Shown in pieces: positions 47,040 through 58,199 of a DNA stretch of 64,000 bases (positions within the stretch are counted from its first letter, which is position 1; every line of letters starts with the position of its first letter). Origin of the DNA: Megaustenia siamemsis. Taxonomy: Eukaryota > Mollusca > Gastropoda > Stylommatophora > Ariophantidae. The DNA lies in contig JAVIAB010000046.1 of NCBI GenBank assembly GCA_032433765.1, positions 58,550,500-58,614,499 on the forward strand, written 5' to 3'. The notes under the pieces are model-generated. The model was given only the letters and a program-made list of their open reading frames with translations. It did no database searches and was not told the origin of the DNA. The position numbers and the translations under genes are program-made.

Positions 47040-47640
47040 AAGGCCCCGGTATCACTGCAAACGAAATGAAAATCCATAATTGCTCAACCACCCATGCCAG
47101 TGGAATCATCCAAATTAAAAATCATATCATTGAAGGATTCAAACAAAGAAAGGCAGTTGCAGTCCTCATCATAGCAACTACAGCACACGTTATAGACATA
47201 AGACCATTTGGCACCATAAGTAAACGCAGCTGAATTGTCCTTCATACGATATTATCATTCATAGTAAGCAATCAAAATATCAAAACACAATCTGGATGAA
47301 ACACGCAGCTCATAGTGTGCCCAGAGCACAAAACTCAGTAGCTCCGGCAGGAGGCCGGACTTGGAATATGAGGAAACTGCAACAAAGAACACTTTACAGA
47401 CTATGCCTCAATGGTTCATGCCGCCTATCCGCCATATTAACCGGTATTTCAATGATGACGTATATTGTAATCAACACAGAACACACTATTGCGCACACTG
47501 TAGAGGATTTCAGATCACATGCACGTAATCCGCTTCATCGGCGAAGATCCAAAAAGTGGAAATTCCTATCTACACACTTATCTGCATTGGGAAGATTGAT
47601 TTAACCATCTATCCAGCAAAAAAATGTAACAGTGAACGTT
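47040..47640 (+). mobile_element. Possible decayed non-LTR retrotransposon (low confidence)
   Basis: One stretch (about 47.10-47.22 kb) reads HIIEGFKQRKAVAVLIIATT, which is reminiscent of an RT region with 'AVAVLLDIATAYDTV'. The rest is too decayed to place. An open piece at 47296-47604 (102 codons) has no recognisable domain. No Gly-X-Y is seen. Confidence 0.35.
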
Positions 47641-47799
47641 GGCGTAAACATGACTGTGCCATCTTGAAACTGGAAGGGTAATCGTTTCAGCCCTGTGATT
47701 TTCACAACAATGGCTTAGACAAATGTAGTTTTCAATACAACTTTGGACAGGTAATCACAGTCTGTATTTAATTTGTTAAGGTTCCCTCCCTGCCTTGCT

Positions 47800-48040
47800 A
47801 GTCGTCGTGTGGGCAATATTGTGTTAGTGACCATATTCTTCCATGAACACTGCACATTTTGGGGGCGATATGTTCGATATCACACCAGGCCACCTTTACT
47901 TTCAAGAAAAATCTACAATACCAATTTTTAGAGGCTGGATGAACCACAGAAACTTGTTGGTCAAAAAAAAAAAAAATCTGCTACTTGTAGGAATCAAACC
48001 CAGACCTATCTGAACAGGAAGTGATCATGCAGAAGAAACA
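47800..48040 (-). mobile_element. SINE-like element, diverged
   Basis: Diverged from the SINE at 46.1 kb: shared order of GTGTTAGTGACCAT, CACATTTTGGGG, CTTTACTTTC and GAGGCTGGATGAACCA, then GGAATCAAACCCAGACC, which on the minus strand resembles a B-box region. Confidence 0.6.
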
Positions 48041-48174
48041 CTGAAACTGAAAGGATCATACTTCCGCCAAGAAGAAGGCAAAACTCAAAGCAAAAACAAA
48101 AATAGTATTACTATATTTTTTGTTCAGTATAGTTGAATGTAAAAGAAGAATATTTGTGAATGGCAAATACTCAC

Positions 48175-48219
48175 AGCTTCTCCAATGTTTCCTGGAGGTC
48201 CTGGTCGACCAGTTTCTCC
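48175..48219 (-). CDS. Collagen triple-helix exon, 45 bp
   Basis: Five triplets on the minus strand: GET GRP GPP GNI GEA. The acceptor is TGAACAG and the donor GTGAGT. The 45-bp length (54 minus one triplet) is the second classical small exon class of fibrillar collagens. It is too short to be found by open-frame length alone and was identified by reading Gly-X-Y between splice sites. Upstream in the intron, about 90 bp away, lies an (AG)n microsatellite. The downstream intron is the longest in the window, 13.8 kb, and contains the 51-bp and 28-bp arrays. Confidence 0.9.
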
Positions 48220-48310
48220 CTGTTCATTGGATCAAATATATGAAGAAATTTAGCGTCTTGCTTGGATTGTGATCAATGTTTAGTGAACATTAAGTACTAA
48301 AATGAGCAAT

Positions 48311-48311
<1 letters not shown>

Positions 48312-48364
<53 letters not shown>

Positions 48365-48380
48365 TGAGTGAGAGAGAGAA
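48312..48380. repeat. (AG)n microsatellite
   Basis: About 65 bp of AG dinucleotides with a few AAAG and GTGAG interruptions, 95 bp upstream of the 45-bp exon's acceptor. Confidence 0.98.
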
Positions 48381-48459
48381 TAATATAAAGGAAAAAATTT
48401 AATGAAAATATAATGCGAAATGTAACCTATCAAACATTTATGGGCTTTAATTACTTGAC

Positions 48460-49370
48460 ACCAAGAGGGGCAAGCCCACTTGGGTCATACTTCACAGATC
48501 TTGTCCTCCTGCTATATTGACACTCTAGCAGGGACTAGTCTCTGTAGTTCATAATTCACAAGCATCATCATTCTGTTGTCCTTACACTTTAAAAGGAGCA
48601 AGCCCATTTGGGTCATACTTCTCAGATCTTTCCTCTTGCTATATTGACACTCTAGCAGGGACTAGTCTCCGTGGTTCATGATTCACAAGCATCATTATTC
48701 TGTTGTCCTGACACTTTAAAAGGAACAAGCCCATTTGGGTCATACTTCTCAGATCTTTTCCTCTTGCTATATTGACACTCTAGCAGGGACTAGTCTCTGT
48801 AGTTCATAATTCACAAGCATCATCATTCTGTTGTCCTTACACTTTAAAAGGAGCAAGCCCATTTGGGTCATACTTCTCAGATCTTTTCCTCTTGCTATAT
48901 TGACACTCTAGCAGGGACTAGTCTCCGTGGTTCATGATTCACAAGCATCATTATTCTGTTGTCCTGACACTTTAAAAGGAACAAGCCCATTTGGGTCATA
49001 CTTCTCAGATCTTTTCCTCTTGCTATATTGACACTCTAGCAGGGACTAGTCTCTGTAGTTCATAATTCACAAGCATCATCATTCTGTTGTCCTTACACTT
49101 TAAAAGGAGCAAGCCCATTTGGGTCATACTTCTCAGATCTTTTCCTCTTGCTATATTGGCACTCTAGCAGGGACTAGTCTCCGTGGTTCATGATTCACAA
49201 GCATCATTATTCTGTTGTCCTGACACTTTAAAAGGAGCAAGCCCACTTGGGTCATACTTCACAGATCTTTCGCTCTTGCTATATTGACACTCTAGCAGGG
49301 ACTAGTCTCCATGGTTCATGATTCACAAGCATCATTATTCTGTTGTCCTGACACTCTAAAAGGGACATGC
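48460..49370. repeat. ~128-bp minisatellite, seven copies in an alternating A-B pattern
   Basis: The unit holds AGCAAGCCCATTTGGGTCAT, TGACACTCTAGCAGGGACTAGTCTC and TTCACAAGCATCATTATTCTG. Type A has CTGTAGTTCATAATTC...CCTTACAC; type B has CCGTGGTTCATGATTC...CCTGACAC. The order is A B A B A B B', a ~257-bp higher-order repeat. Confidence 0.94.
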
Positions 49371-49551
49371 ACACTTTGGTTATTATCTTCAAGTGCTCCT
49401 GTTGAATCTCAATGATACCACAAGATGCTTGTGATCAGACTGTACTGGCAATAAAGACAGAGGAGAAAAGGAGTCCAGCAGGCCTGTTTAAAGATAACAC
49501 TTCTGGTTGACATCAACAAAGTTTCAACATCACATCTCCAGTTATAATTCA

Positions 49552-49905
49552 ACATCAAATCTGCTATAATTCAACATCAAATCTCCTGTTATAATTCAAC
49601 ATCAAATCTCCTGCTATAATTCAACATCAAATCTCCTGCTATAATTCAACATCAAATCTCCTGCTATAATTCAACATCAAATCTCCTGCTATAATTCAAT
49701 ATCAAAGCTCATGCTATATTCAACATCAAATCTCCTGCTATAATTCAACATCAAATCTCCTGCTATAATTCAACATCAAATCTCTTGCTATAATTCAACA
49801 TCAAATCTCCTGCTATAATTCAACATCAAATCTCCTGCTATAATTCAACATCAAATCTCCTGCTATAATTCAACATCAAATCTCCTGCCATAATTCAACA
49901 GATTA
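49552..49905. repeat. 25-bp minisatellite, about 14 copies
   Basis: The unit is AACATCAAATCTCCTGCTATAATTC with few changes. Confidence 0.95.
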
Positions 49906-49959
49906 AGTAAACATCAACAGAAACAAACTAACAAGAAAACACAGTGATGATGTCTCAGA

Positions 49960-50070
49960 AATAGTGGATCATGAATACAAATGTATACTGAAAATTAAAC
50001 AAAACTGAGAATAATAGCATGTTATATCTCCTCAACATTCTTACATGGTGAAGAATTATGGGCACTAAAT
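49960..50070 (+). mobile_element. Short RTE-like LINE fragment
   Basis: GTTATATCTCCTCAACATTCTTACATGGTGAAGAATTATGGGCACT corresponds to the segment coding CYISS...YGAETWTL in the copy at 57.07 kb. It joins head-to-head with the minus-strand LINE that follows. Confidence 0.6.
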
Positions 50071-50071
50071 C

Positions 50072-51310
50072 ATCATCATGTGCCATACCGGTCGGCATAG
50101 GTGATCATGTCCCTCCACAATCTTCTATCTACAGTGCATCGTATCAGTTCTGTTGTTGACTGTTTTCCATGCCATGACACCAAGCTATCCAGTATTTTCT
50201 CTCTTTGTCGTCCACAATCTCTCTTTCTTTTATTTTGCCAGTTGTAACCAAGCATTCCAACTTTCCTCTTCTCATGATGTGCCCGAAAAATGTTGATTGC
50301 TTCTTTCTGATGTTTTTTAAGAGCTCCCTTTTTGTGTTGGCCTCTTTGAGAACTTCATCATTGGTCTTTTTAGCTGTCCAGGGAACTTTCAACATTCTTC
50401 TGAGAAATCCCATCTCTGTGGCCTCTAATCATCTTTTCATTTGTTTGTCTACTGTCCATGATTCGCTTCCATAGGTCAGAATTGGTTCTATATAGCACCG
50501 ATGAACTCTCTCATTTTTATTGACATATATTTGCTGCATAAAATATTTTTCATTTTCTGAAATGCTATTTGGCCTGAGCTATTCTGCTTTTTATTTCTGT
50601 ATTGCATCTTCCATCTGATGTTATTATTGTGCCCAAGTATTTGAAACGTTGCACTTGTTTCAGATTTGTCTCGTTTATTTTTTTGCTTCATGATGGTGGT
50701 AGATTGTTTCTTCGATATAACCATTACTTCTGCTTTCTTACTATTCAGACTGAGACCTTTCTTGTTGCTTTCTTTTACTATTATGTCTATCATTTCTTGT
50801 AATTCATTCTCTGTCTCTGCTATTAAGACTGTGTCATCCGCATGTCGCAAATTATTTATGTTGTGACCGTTGACTTCAATTCCTTTTTTGTCTACTATTG
50901 ATCTCCTAATATATTCTCTGTAAAATGAAAACAAATCCTGTGACAGAACACAGTCTTGTCTGACTCCTTGTTTTATATATTGGAATTGTCCTGTTTGGTT
51001 GTTAATTCGTATAGCTGCTTTTTGTTGCCAGTACATGTTTTTTTATGATTCGCAGATCCTTGCCATCAATGTTTAATTTCTCCAGCATATTGATTATTTC
51101 CACATGCTTTACTTTGTCAAATGCTTTCGTGTAGTCTATAAAGCACATATATAGATCTTTCTTTATCACTATAGATGTTTCTATCAATGTTCTTAAGATG
51201 TATATTGCATTATTGGTGCCCTTTCCTTCCACAAATCCACATTGTTCCTCACTTATTTCTGGTTTTATTTTGTTCCTTACACGTCTCATGATTATTCTTA
51301 GTAGGGCACT
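50072..51310 (-). mobile_element. RTE-like LINE, 5'-truncated, RT core readable in two frames
   Basis: The minus strand carries the RT in pieces: 51289-51002 with EEQCGFVEGKGTNNAIYILR and CFIDYTKAFDKVKH; 51036-50488 with IKQGVRQDCVLSQDLF and NNLRHADDTVLIAE (catalytic motif changed from YADD to HADD); and 50413-50144 with FLRRMLKVPWTAKKTNDEVL and FFGHIMRRGKLE. A frame change separates the first two pieces. The 3' end is ATCATCATC on plus, the GAT-type tail. Loss of the Tyr in YADD plus the frameshift make it inactive. It lies in the intron between the 45- and 108-bp exons. Confidence 0.88.
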
Positions 51311-51556
51311 AAATAAGACAGCAAAAAAGACAATTTAAATCCTTGACATAAGGATTTATAGATGAGAAGAATTGAGTGGACAGATAAAAAAACATGTAAT
51401 GATGTTTTGAAATAGCTGGAAATGAAAAGAAACCTGTATAACACAAACATAAGAGACATAAGATTAAATTAAGTAAACAACATACCATTAAATTAAGTAA
51501 ACAACATACCATTAAATAGAAACAATTAAATGAAAGTCACAAAACAAAATACCTAC

Positions 51557-51664
51557 AATTGCCCCAGCCTCACCACGAGGACCTCTTTCACCATCGATAC
51601 CCTCAACTCCTTTGGGACCAGCATCGCCTTGTACGCCAGGAGCACCACGGCTACCAGGAGCTCC
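51557..51664 (-). CDS. Collagen triple-helix exon, 108 bp
   Basis: Twelve uninterrupted triplets: GAP GSR GAP GVQ GDA GPK, then GVE GID GER GPR GEA GAI. The acceptor is TTTAG and the donor GTAGGT; phase 0 at both ends. The 108-bp length is standard. Codon choice in Gly codons is mixed (GGT, GGA, GGC, GGG), as in the other exons, which argues against a recent repeat origin. The exon is followed by a 3.3-kb intron with a minus-strand LINE remnant, a 25-bp array and a 128-bp array. Nothing unusual is seen in the exon itself. Confidence 0.92.
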
Positions 51665-51669
51665 CTAAA

Positions 51670-52435
51670 CAAACAGACCATAATTTATTTCAACTCATTC
51701 ATGTAGGTGCAATAGGAGAAAGCTAACTGACAGCTGTTGTCAAAATTACCACACACTTGCAGTCAATATCAACATATATAAGGAGAATTGACATAATTGT
51801 ACACATAACTCTCTCTTCACTTCCTCATATACCCCTTAAGGTGTTAAGAGAAACACACATTTCTAGTTCTTGCCCTTCTGGTAGCCTCAACTAATGACAG
51901 CCGATGTTGTTACATTTTTTGGATGTTCTCAGTCCATCTTTATGATCTCCCCCTGGGCTACCTAGAGCTCTTCTTCGATCTCCTCTATTAATATATGTTT
52001 TGTCCAGTTAAGGATTCTTTAGGGGGATTTCATTTCCTGATTCTGTATGTAATTCAGAACTGACTGAATTCCCAATTTGATACCCTGAATTTGATAGAAA
52101 TGAAGGAGCAGCTGTCCAAGCTGGTTCACCTCTGAGAGAGGTGGGTAGAATGGATGACTTTGAAAGAAGTGACACTACATAGCTATCTTTGTTCCATGAA
52201 CTGAGAATAATGATTTGCATTGCAAGGACAGAACAATATTCTTCATGAATGAGAGAGATTATTGTGAATCAACACTGAACTGGCACAGTTAGTTTTTGCC
52301 TGATGAATATTTAAAGGAAAAGATTGGAGCACCTATGAATGTGCCCAGAGTGCAGTGATGATGGTCCTATCATAACATAATTACAATATTTTAACACACA
52401 ATTTGACATCATATAAAATAGCATACTAAACATTA
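51670..52435. other. Intron DNA with an old LINE/SINE remnant
   Basis: 51.84-52.02 kb is the paralogue of the sequence around the SINE at 46.1 kb, without the SINE. The rest is unrecognised; no exon seen. Confidence 0.45.
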
Positions 52436-52439
52436 ACAT

Positions 52440-52580
52440 TACATTGACAAAACACATACACAAACAGCAAACATGTACACAAACAGAAAACTTGTACACA
52501 ACTGCAAACATATACACAAACAGCAGACATGTACACAAACAGAAGATATGTACACAAACAGCAAACATGTACACAAATAA
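52440..52580. repeat. ~18-bp minisatellite, eight copies
   Basis: Copies of ACACAAACAGCAAACATGT with variants, 30 bp downstream (in transcription) of the 54-bp exon donor. Confidence 0.92.
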
Positions 52581-52611
52581 AAACAACATGAGAACTATAA
52601 GAGTTGCCTAC

Positions 52612-52665
52612 CCTCTCTCCTGGTAAGCCATCAGGTCCTGGTGGACCACGACCACCTCTTTCTCC
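52612..52665 (-). CDS. Collagen triple-helix exon, 54 bp
   Basis: Six perfect Gly-X-Y triplets on the minus strand: GER GGR GPP GPD GLP GER. The acceptor is TCCACAG and the donor GTAGGC. This is the canonical 54-bp fibrillar exon, phase 0 on both sides. The upstream 40-bp tandem array starts within about 10 bp of the acceptor, so the sequence just 5' of the acceptor, including any branch point, lies inside the first array copies. The charged triplets (two GER) are typical of fibril-forming helices, where charge patterns set the stagger between molecules; that role is family knowledge and not something seen here. The intron to the next exon is 0.95 kb, the shortest in the window. Confidence 0.92.
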
Positions 52666-52671
52666 CTGTGG

Positions 52672-54890
52672 ACCAAAACAAATATCAAATCATGAGGTTT
52701 AGCGTCAAGTTTTTTAGCTCAAATATCAAATCATGAGGTTTAGCGTCGAGTTTTTAGCTCAAATATCAAATCATGAGGTTTAGTGTCGAGTTTTTAGCTC
52801 AAATATCAAATCATGAGGTTTAGTGTCGAGTTTTTAGCTCAAATATCAAATCATGAGGTTTAGTGTCGAGTTTTTAGCTCAAATATCAAATCATGAGGTT
52901 TAGTGTCGAGTTTTTAGCTCAAATATCAAATCATGAGGTTTAGTGTCGAGTTTTTAGCTCAAATATCAAATCATGAGGTTTAGTGTCGAGTTTTTAGCTC
53001 AAATATCAAATCATGAGGTTTAGTGTCGAGTTTTTAGCTCAAATATCAAATCATGAGGTTTAGTGTCGAGTTTTTAGCTCAAATATCAAATCATGAGGTT
53101 TAGTGTCGAGTTTTTAGCTCAAATATCAAATCATGAGGTTTAGTGTCGAGTTTTTAGCTCAAATATCAAATCATGAGGTTTAGTGTCGAGTTTTTAGCTC
53201 AAATATCAAATCATGAGGTTTAGTGTCGAGTTTTTAGCTCAAATATCAAATCATGAGGTTTAGTGTCGAGTTTTTAGCTCAAATATCAAATCATGAGGTT
53301 TAGTGTCGAGTTTTTAGCTCAAATATCAAATCATGAGGTTTAGTGTTGAGTTTTTAGCTCAAATATCAAATCATGAGGTTTAGTGTCGAGTTTTTAGCTC
53401 AATTATCAAATCATGAGGTTTAGTGTCGAGTTTTTAGCTCAAATATCAAATCATGAGGTTTAGTGTCGAGTTTTTAGCTCAAATATCAAATCATGAGGTT
53501 TAGTGTCGAGTTTTTAGCTCAAATATCAAATCATGAGGTTTAGTGTCGAGTTTTTAGCTCAAATATCAAATCATGAGGTTTAGTGTCGAGTTTTTAGCTC
53601 AAATATCAAATCATGAGGTTTAGTGTCGAGTTTTAGCTCAAATATCAAATCATGAGGTTTAGTGTCGAGTTTTTAGCTCAAATATCAAATCATGAGGTTT
53701 AGTGTCGAGTTTTTAGCTCAAATATCAAATCATGAGGTTTAGTGTCGAGTTTTTAGCTCAAATATCAAATCATGAGGTTTAGTGTCGAGTTTTTAGCTCA
53801 AATATCAAATCATGAGGTTTAGTGTCGAGTTTTTAGCTCAAATATCAAATCATGAGGTTTAGTGTCGAGTTTTTAGCTCAAATATCAAATCATGAGGTTT
53901 AGTGTCGAGTTTTTAGCTCAAATATCAAATCATGAGGTTTAGTGTTGAGTTTTTAGCTCAAATATCAAATCATGAGGTTTAGTGTCGAGTTTTTAGCTCA
54001 AATATCAAATCATGAGGTTTAGTGTCGAGTTTTTAGCTCAAATATCAAATCATGAGGTTTAGTGTTGAGTTTTTAGCTCAATTATCAAATCATGAGGTTT
54101 AGTGTCGAGTTTTTAGCTCAAATATCAAATCATGAGGTTTAGTGTCAAGTTTTTAGCTCAAATATCAAATCATGAGGTTTAGTGTCGAGTTTTTAGCTCA
54201 AATATCAAATCATGAGGTTTAGTGTCGAGTTTTTAGCTCAAATATCAAATCATGAGGTTTAGTGTCGAGTTTTTAGCTCAAATATCAAATCATGAGGTTT
54301 AGTGTCGAGTTTTTAGCTCAAATATCAAATCATGAGGTTTAGTGTCGAGTTTTTAGCTCAAATATCAATCATGAGGTTTAGTGTCGAGTTTTTAGCTCAA
54401 ATATCAAATCATGAGGTTTAGTGTCGAGTTTTTAGCTCAAATATCAAATCATGAGGTTTAGTGTCGAGTTTTTAGCTCAAATATCAAATCATGAGGTTTA
54501 GTGTCAAGTTTTTAGCTCAAATATCAAATCATGAGGTTTAGTGTCAAGTTTTTAGCTCAAATATCAAATCATGAGGTTTAGTGTCAAGTTTTTAACTCAA
54601 ATATCAAATCATGAGGTTTAGTGTCAAGTTTTTAGCTCAAATATCAAATCATGTGGTTTAGTGTCAAGTTTTTAGCTCAAATATCAAATCATGAGGTTTA
54701 GTGTCAAGTTTTTAGCTCAAATATCAAATCATGAGGTTTAGTGTCAAGTTTTTAGCTCAAATATCAAATCATGAGGTTTAGTGTCAAGTTTTTAGCTCAA
54801 ATATCAAATCATGTGGTTTAGTGTCAAGTTTTTAGCTCAAATATCAAATCATGAGGTTTAGCGTCAAGTTTTTAACTCAAATATATTTGA
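52672..54890. repeat. 40-bp satellite, about 55 copies, very homogeneous
   Basis: The unit is AAATATCAAATCATGAGGTT followed by TAGTGTCGAGTTTTTAGCTC. Interior copies are nearly identical. The first two copies read TAGCGTC and the last ~10 read GTGTCAAG, with GCGTCAAG at the far end, so both edges carry the older variants. It starts within 10 bp of a collagen exon acceptor. Confidence 0.97.
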
Positions 54891-55059
54891 CATTTATATC
54901 AGCATTTCAAGGGCATATATGTCAAGATCTCTGTAGCTGAAATTAAAATTTTTCACTAAAATATTAGACAATTTTTATTTTGATGACACCTGCAAAGTTG
55001 ACAAACACAGATCTCATGCTTGGTTTCTTGTTTGAGAATGATAAGAACACCATTCTTGG

Positions 55060-55420
55060 CAACAAGCAGCAGCATTAAGAGATAATAACCAAATTAGAAA
55101 CTAATAGCAGCAATAAGAGATAATAACCAAATTAGAAACTAACAGCAGCATTAAAAGATAATAACCAAATTAGAAACTAACAGCAGCATTAAAAGATAAT
55201 AACCAAATTAGAAACTAACAGCAGCATTAAAAGATAATAACCAAATTAGAAACTAACAGCAGCAATAAAATAATAAGCAAATTAGAAACTAACAGCAGCA
55301 ATAAGAATAAATAAGAAAATTAGAAACTAACAGCAGCAATAAGAATAAATAAGAAAATTAGAAACTAACAGCAGCAATAAGAATAAATAAGAAAATTATA
55401 AATTAACAACAGCGATAAAA
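55060..55420. repeat. 30-38 bp tandem repeat, about ten copies
   Basis: Units with ACCAAATTAGAAACTAACAGCAGCATTAAAAGATAAT; later copies are shortened (AGAAAATTAGAAACTAACAGCAGCAATAAGAATAAAT). It abuts the LINE that begins near 55425. Confidence 0.9.
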
Positions 55421-55424
55421 ATAA

Positions 55425-57497
55425 TTCGGATTCAGGAAAAACAGTGGGACAAAAGAAGCCATATTCAGCATGAGGACATTGATTGAAAAGTACATAGAAG
55501 TAAACAAACCAATATATGCCTGCTTCATAGACTACACCAAAGCACTTGATAGAATACACCATAATCAACTTATAGACTGCCTTCTTCTTCTTCTTCTTTC
55601 CTTCCTCATCTGCCTTTCAGCGTCGAGGGGAGATATAATTTGCGGTCTTTTGCTCTTCTGTTCGCCTCTGCTGCTGTTATGTTTCCTAGTGCTTCTAATA
55701 TTCCATCGATCCATCTTTTTCGTGGTCGACCCTTGGGTCTGTTGTTCTCACAACGTTTGTTGAAGGCTCGTTGTGTTGTGTTTTGTTCTTTCTGCCTTGT
55801 CACGTGGCCGAACCATTTTATCTGTTGTTTCCTTATATATTCTATGGCTGGGGCTATTCCTAGCTTTTTTCTCAGTTCTACATTTCTGATCTTATCTCTC
55901 AGACTGTTTCCTGTCATTCGTCTAACACATTTCATCTCTGTAGAGGTTATTTTTCTTATTGTTCTTGCATCTAGAGTCCAGGTCTGGCATTGGTAGCACA
56001 ACGTTGGAATGAAGATTGTATTGTATAGTGCTCGTTTTGCCTCCAGAGTTATTTCCTTGTTGGACAATAGTGGTGATAACTGTCCGATGATTTGACAAGC
56101 TTTGTTGCATCTTGATTCTATCTCTGCTGTTTGGGAATTGTCGTTTGTCATTAGACTTCCTAGGTATTTGAATTCCTCTACTTGTTTTAGTTGTCTGCCT
56201 TCTATAGTTATGTTGATGTTCTGTTTATTTTGGCGACATTCATGACTTCTGTTTTGTTGATGTTGATTTTCATGTTGTATTTTGTTCCTAAGATGTTGAG
56301 TTTGTTTAAGTGTTCTTGTAGGTCTTCTATTGTTTCATGTATTAGTGCCTGGTCGTCTGCAAATAGAAGCTCGTTGATCTCCTCTGTCTCTGATGGGTTG
56401 GCTAGCTTGCATATATGGTCCATGTATGTAATAAACAGTAGAGGGGATAGTACGCACCCCTGTCTTACACCTGATCTAAGACTGCCTAAAAGATATAAAT
56501 GTGGATGACACAGACATATGACTGATATGTAATTTGTACTGGGAGCAAACAGCAATAATAACATATAACAAGGAGAACTCTACACCCATGGACATAAAAA
56601 AAGGAGTAAGACAAGGATGCATCCTATCACCAAGCTTGTTCAATCTATACACTGAGCAAATCTTTAAAAACATCTCAGAGATGCCAGGCCTAAACATTAA
56701 TGGAAAAATAATCAATAACCTGAGATATGCTGATGATACTGTTCTACTAGCAGACCTACAACAATTACTAAATGAAATAAACATGATAAGCAAAAAATAT
56801 GGACTAGATATGAATATCAAATAGACTAAAACTATGATCATAAACAAAGAAAATACTCAAAACCAACAAGTGGATATCAAAATTGAAGGAATAGGCCTGA
56901 AGACAGTTCAGAACTACAACTACCTTGGACATACTATAACCAGTGATGGAAAATGTACAACTGAAATAAACAAAAGAATAGGAATGGCAAAAAGTAATTT
57001 TAATGTCATGAAGAACATACTAACATCAAAACAAATAACACCAGGGCTAAAACTAAGAATAGCAAAATGTTACATCTCCTCAATATCCCAGTATGGTGCA
57101 GAAACATGGACATTAGACCAGAAAACAGAACAGAAAATTGAAGCCTTTGAAATGTGGATTTATAGAAGAATAGATAGAATTGGATGGAAAGGAAAGAAAA
57201 CAAACGAGGAAGTTTTAAAACATCTAAAAATGAGAAGAGAATTACCAAACACAATTAGAGCAAGACAAATGAAATTTTTGGGTCATGTTAAAAGACACAA
57301 CAGCCTAATAAAAGTAATATTGGAAGGGAAAATACAAGGTAAAATAGGCAGAGGCAGATCAAGACTAACATGGACGAGTAACATCAAAAGATGGACAAGT
57401 CAATCTATGACAGCCTGCACCATCAAAGCAAGAGACAGATCAGAATGGCGCTCCATGGTAGCCAACCTTCGATGTGGAGACGGCACTCAATGATGAT
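55425..57497 (+). mobile_element. RTE-like LINE, (GAT)n tail, interrupted by a second LINE
   Basis: The element is 5'-truncated. Its RT begins FGFRKNSGTKEAIFSMRTLI and CFIDYTKALDRIHHNQLIDC, is broken at 55583 by a minus-strand LINE, and resumes after 56487 with NVDDTD...YWEQTAIITYNKE. It continues with KGVRQGCILSPSLFNLYTEQ and NLRYADDTVLLADL (catalytic YADD). A single in-frame TAG follows MNIK at 56821-56823. The rest (56834-57493) is open: YLGHTITSDGKC, YGAETWTLDQKT, FEMWIYRRIDRIGW, MKFLGHVKRHN and a final EWRSMVANLRCGDGTQ. The tail is TGATGATGAT. The fragment at 0.77-1.19 kb is from the same family. Confidence 0.9.
55583..56478 (-). mobile_element. LINE, (AAG)n-tail family, nested insertion with 9-bp target-site duplication
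   Basis: The direct repeat AGACTGCCT lies on both sides (55574-55582 and 56479-56487), and the host LINE reads on across it. The 3' tail is CTTCTTCTTCTTCTTT on plus. The minus strand encodes, from 56564 down, SLRSGVRQGCVLSPLLFITY, NELLFADDQALIHE (catalytic FADD), TKYNMKININKTEVMNV, and after a frame change TNDNSQTAEIESRCNKACQI, CYQCQTWTLDARTIRKIT, QIKWFGHVTRQKEQNTTQRAF and RPKGRPRKRWIDGI. Motifs agree with the copies at 9.6, 24.95 and 59.0 kb. It is 5'-truncated within the RT. Confidence 0.92.
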
Positions 57498-57499
57498 GA

Positions 57500-57820
57500 T
57501 AAAAATAAATAACCAATCTGGAAACATCCAGACTGCAAGGTGTGGTGTCACCTGAACTTTGCAATCTATGCAATTAAATCATATTTAGATGCACAGACTG
57601 TATACCATAAATATCAGTTGGCAGACTTTAAGTTAATAACCTGAGATATGATACAGTCTTAGTAGCAAAAGGTGAAGAGCCATAATCAGTGATTAATGAG
57701 ATAGTGCAAAGGACCTAGTCTATACAGCAATAAAAAAACATTATTGTTTGTCATCTCAAAGGAAATGGCTCCTCCAAAGACACCATTAAAATCAATAAAA
57801 CAACTTCAAAACAAGCTAAT
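57500..57820. other. Intron sequence, nothing recognised
   Basis: AT-rich DNA after the LINE tail; a weak AACCTGAGATATGATACAGTC at 57640 recalls the RT 'NLRYADDTV' region of these LINEs but is too short to call. Confidence 0.4.
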
Positions 57821-57821
57821 C

Positions 57822-58030
57822 AGGAAGTGGTTGGTTTTGAGGCAAGATTCTGGTATTGAGACACAGAGATTGTGAGTTCAAATCCCAGCTGTACCAGTTG
57901 GGATTTTTTATCTACGATTTCTCTCTGCGGACACCACCCCTGGTCTCATCAGCAAGGCCCTGCGTGAAATGGCAGAAGTCTGAGTTATCTGCCTGTGTGG
58001 CGAGGGGCCCCTGCACATAACGGAAAAACG
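57822..58030 (+). mobile_element. tRNA-derived SINE-like element
   Basis: GGAAGTGGTTGGTTTTGAGG followed about 45 bp later by GTGAGTTCAAATCCCAGC gives a good B box (GTTCAAATCC) and a weak A box. A body of about 130 bp follows (GCGGACACCACCCCTGGTC, GGCCCTGCGTGAAATGG). Confidence 0.7.
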
Positions 58031-58199
58031 GATTAGCAAACAAAATACATTAGCTAGACTCTAGGGACTTTGCCAGAGATGAAAGCTGACAAATGAGAAA
58101 ACAGATATAAAAAAAACAAAAGTGAAGTAACTCTAAACCTCAGCATGATAGTAACTTGGAGGATGTATTTCTGAGATTAAATGCTGAATAGGCAAACTT

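Noticed and set aside
47296..47604. A 102-codon plus-strand frame as a host gene
   Set aside because: No domain recognised, no splice or promoter evidence, and it lies in what looks like decayed retrotransposon DNA in a collagen intron.
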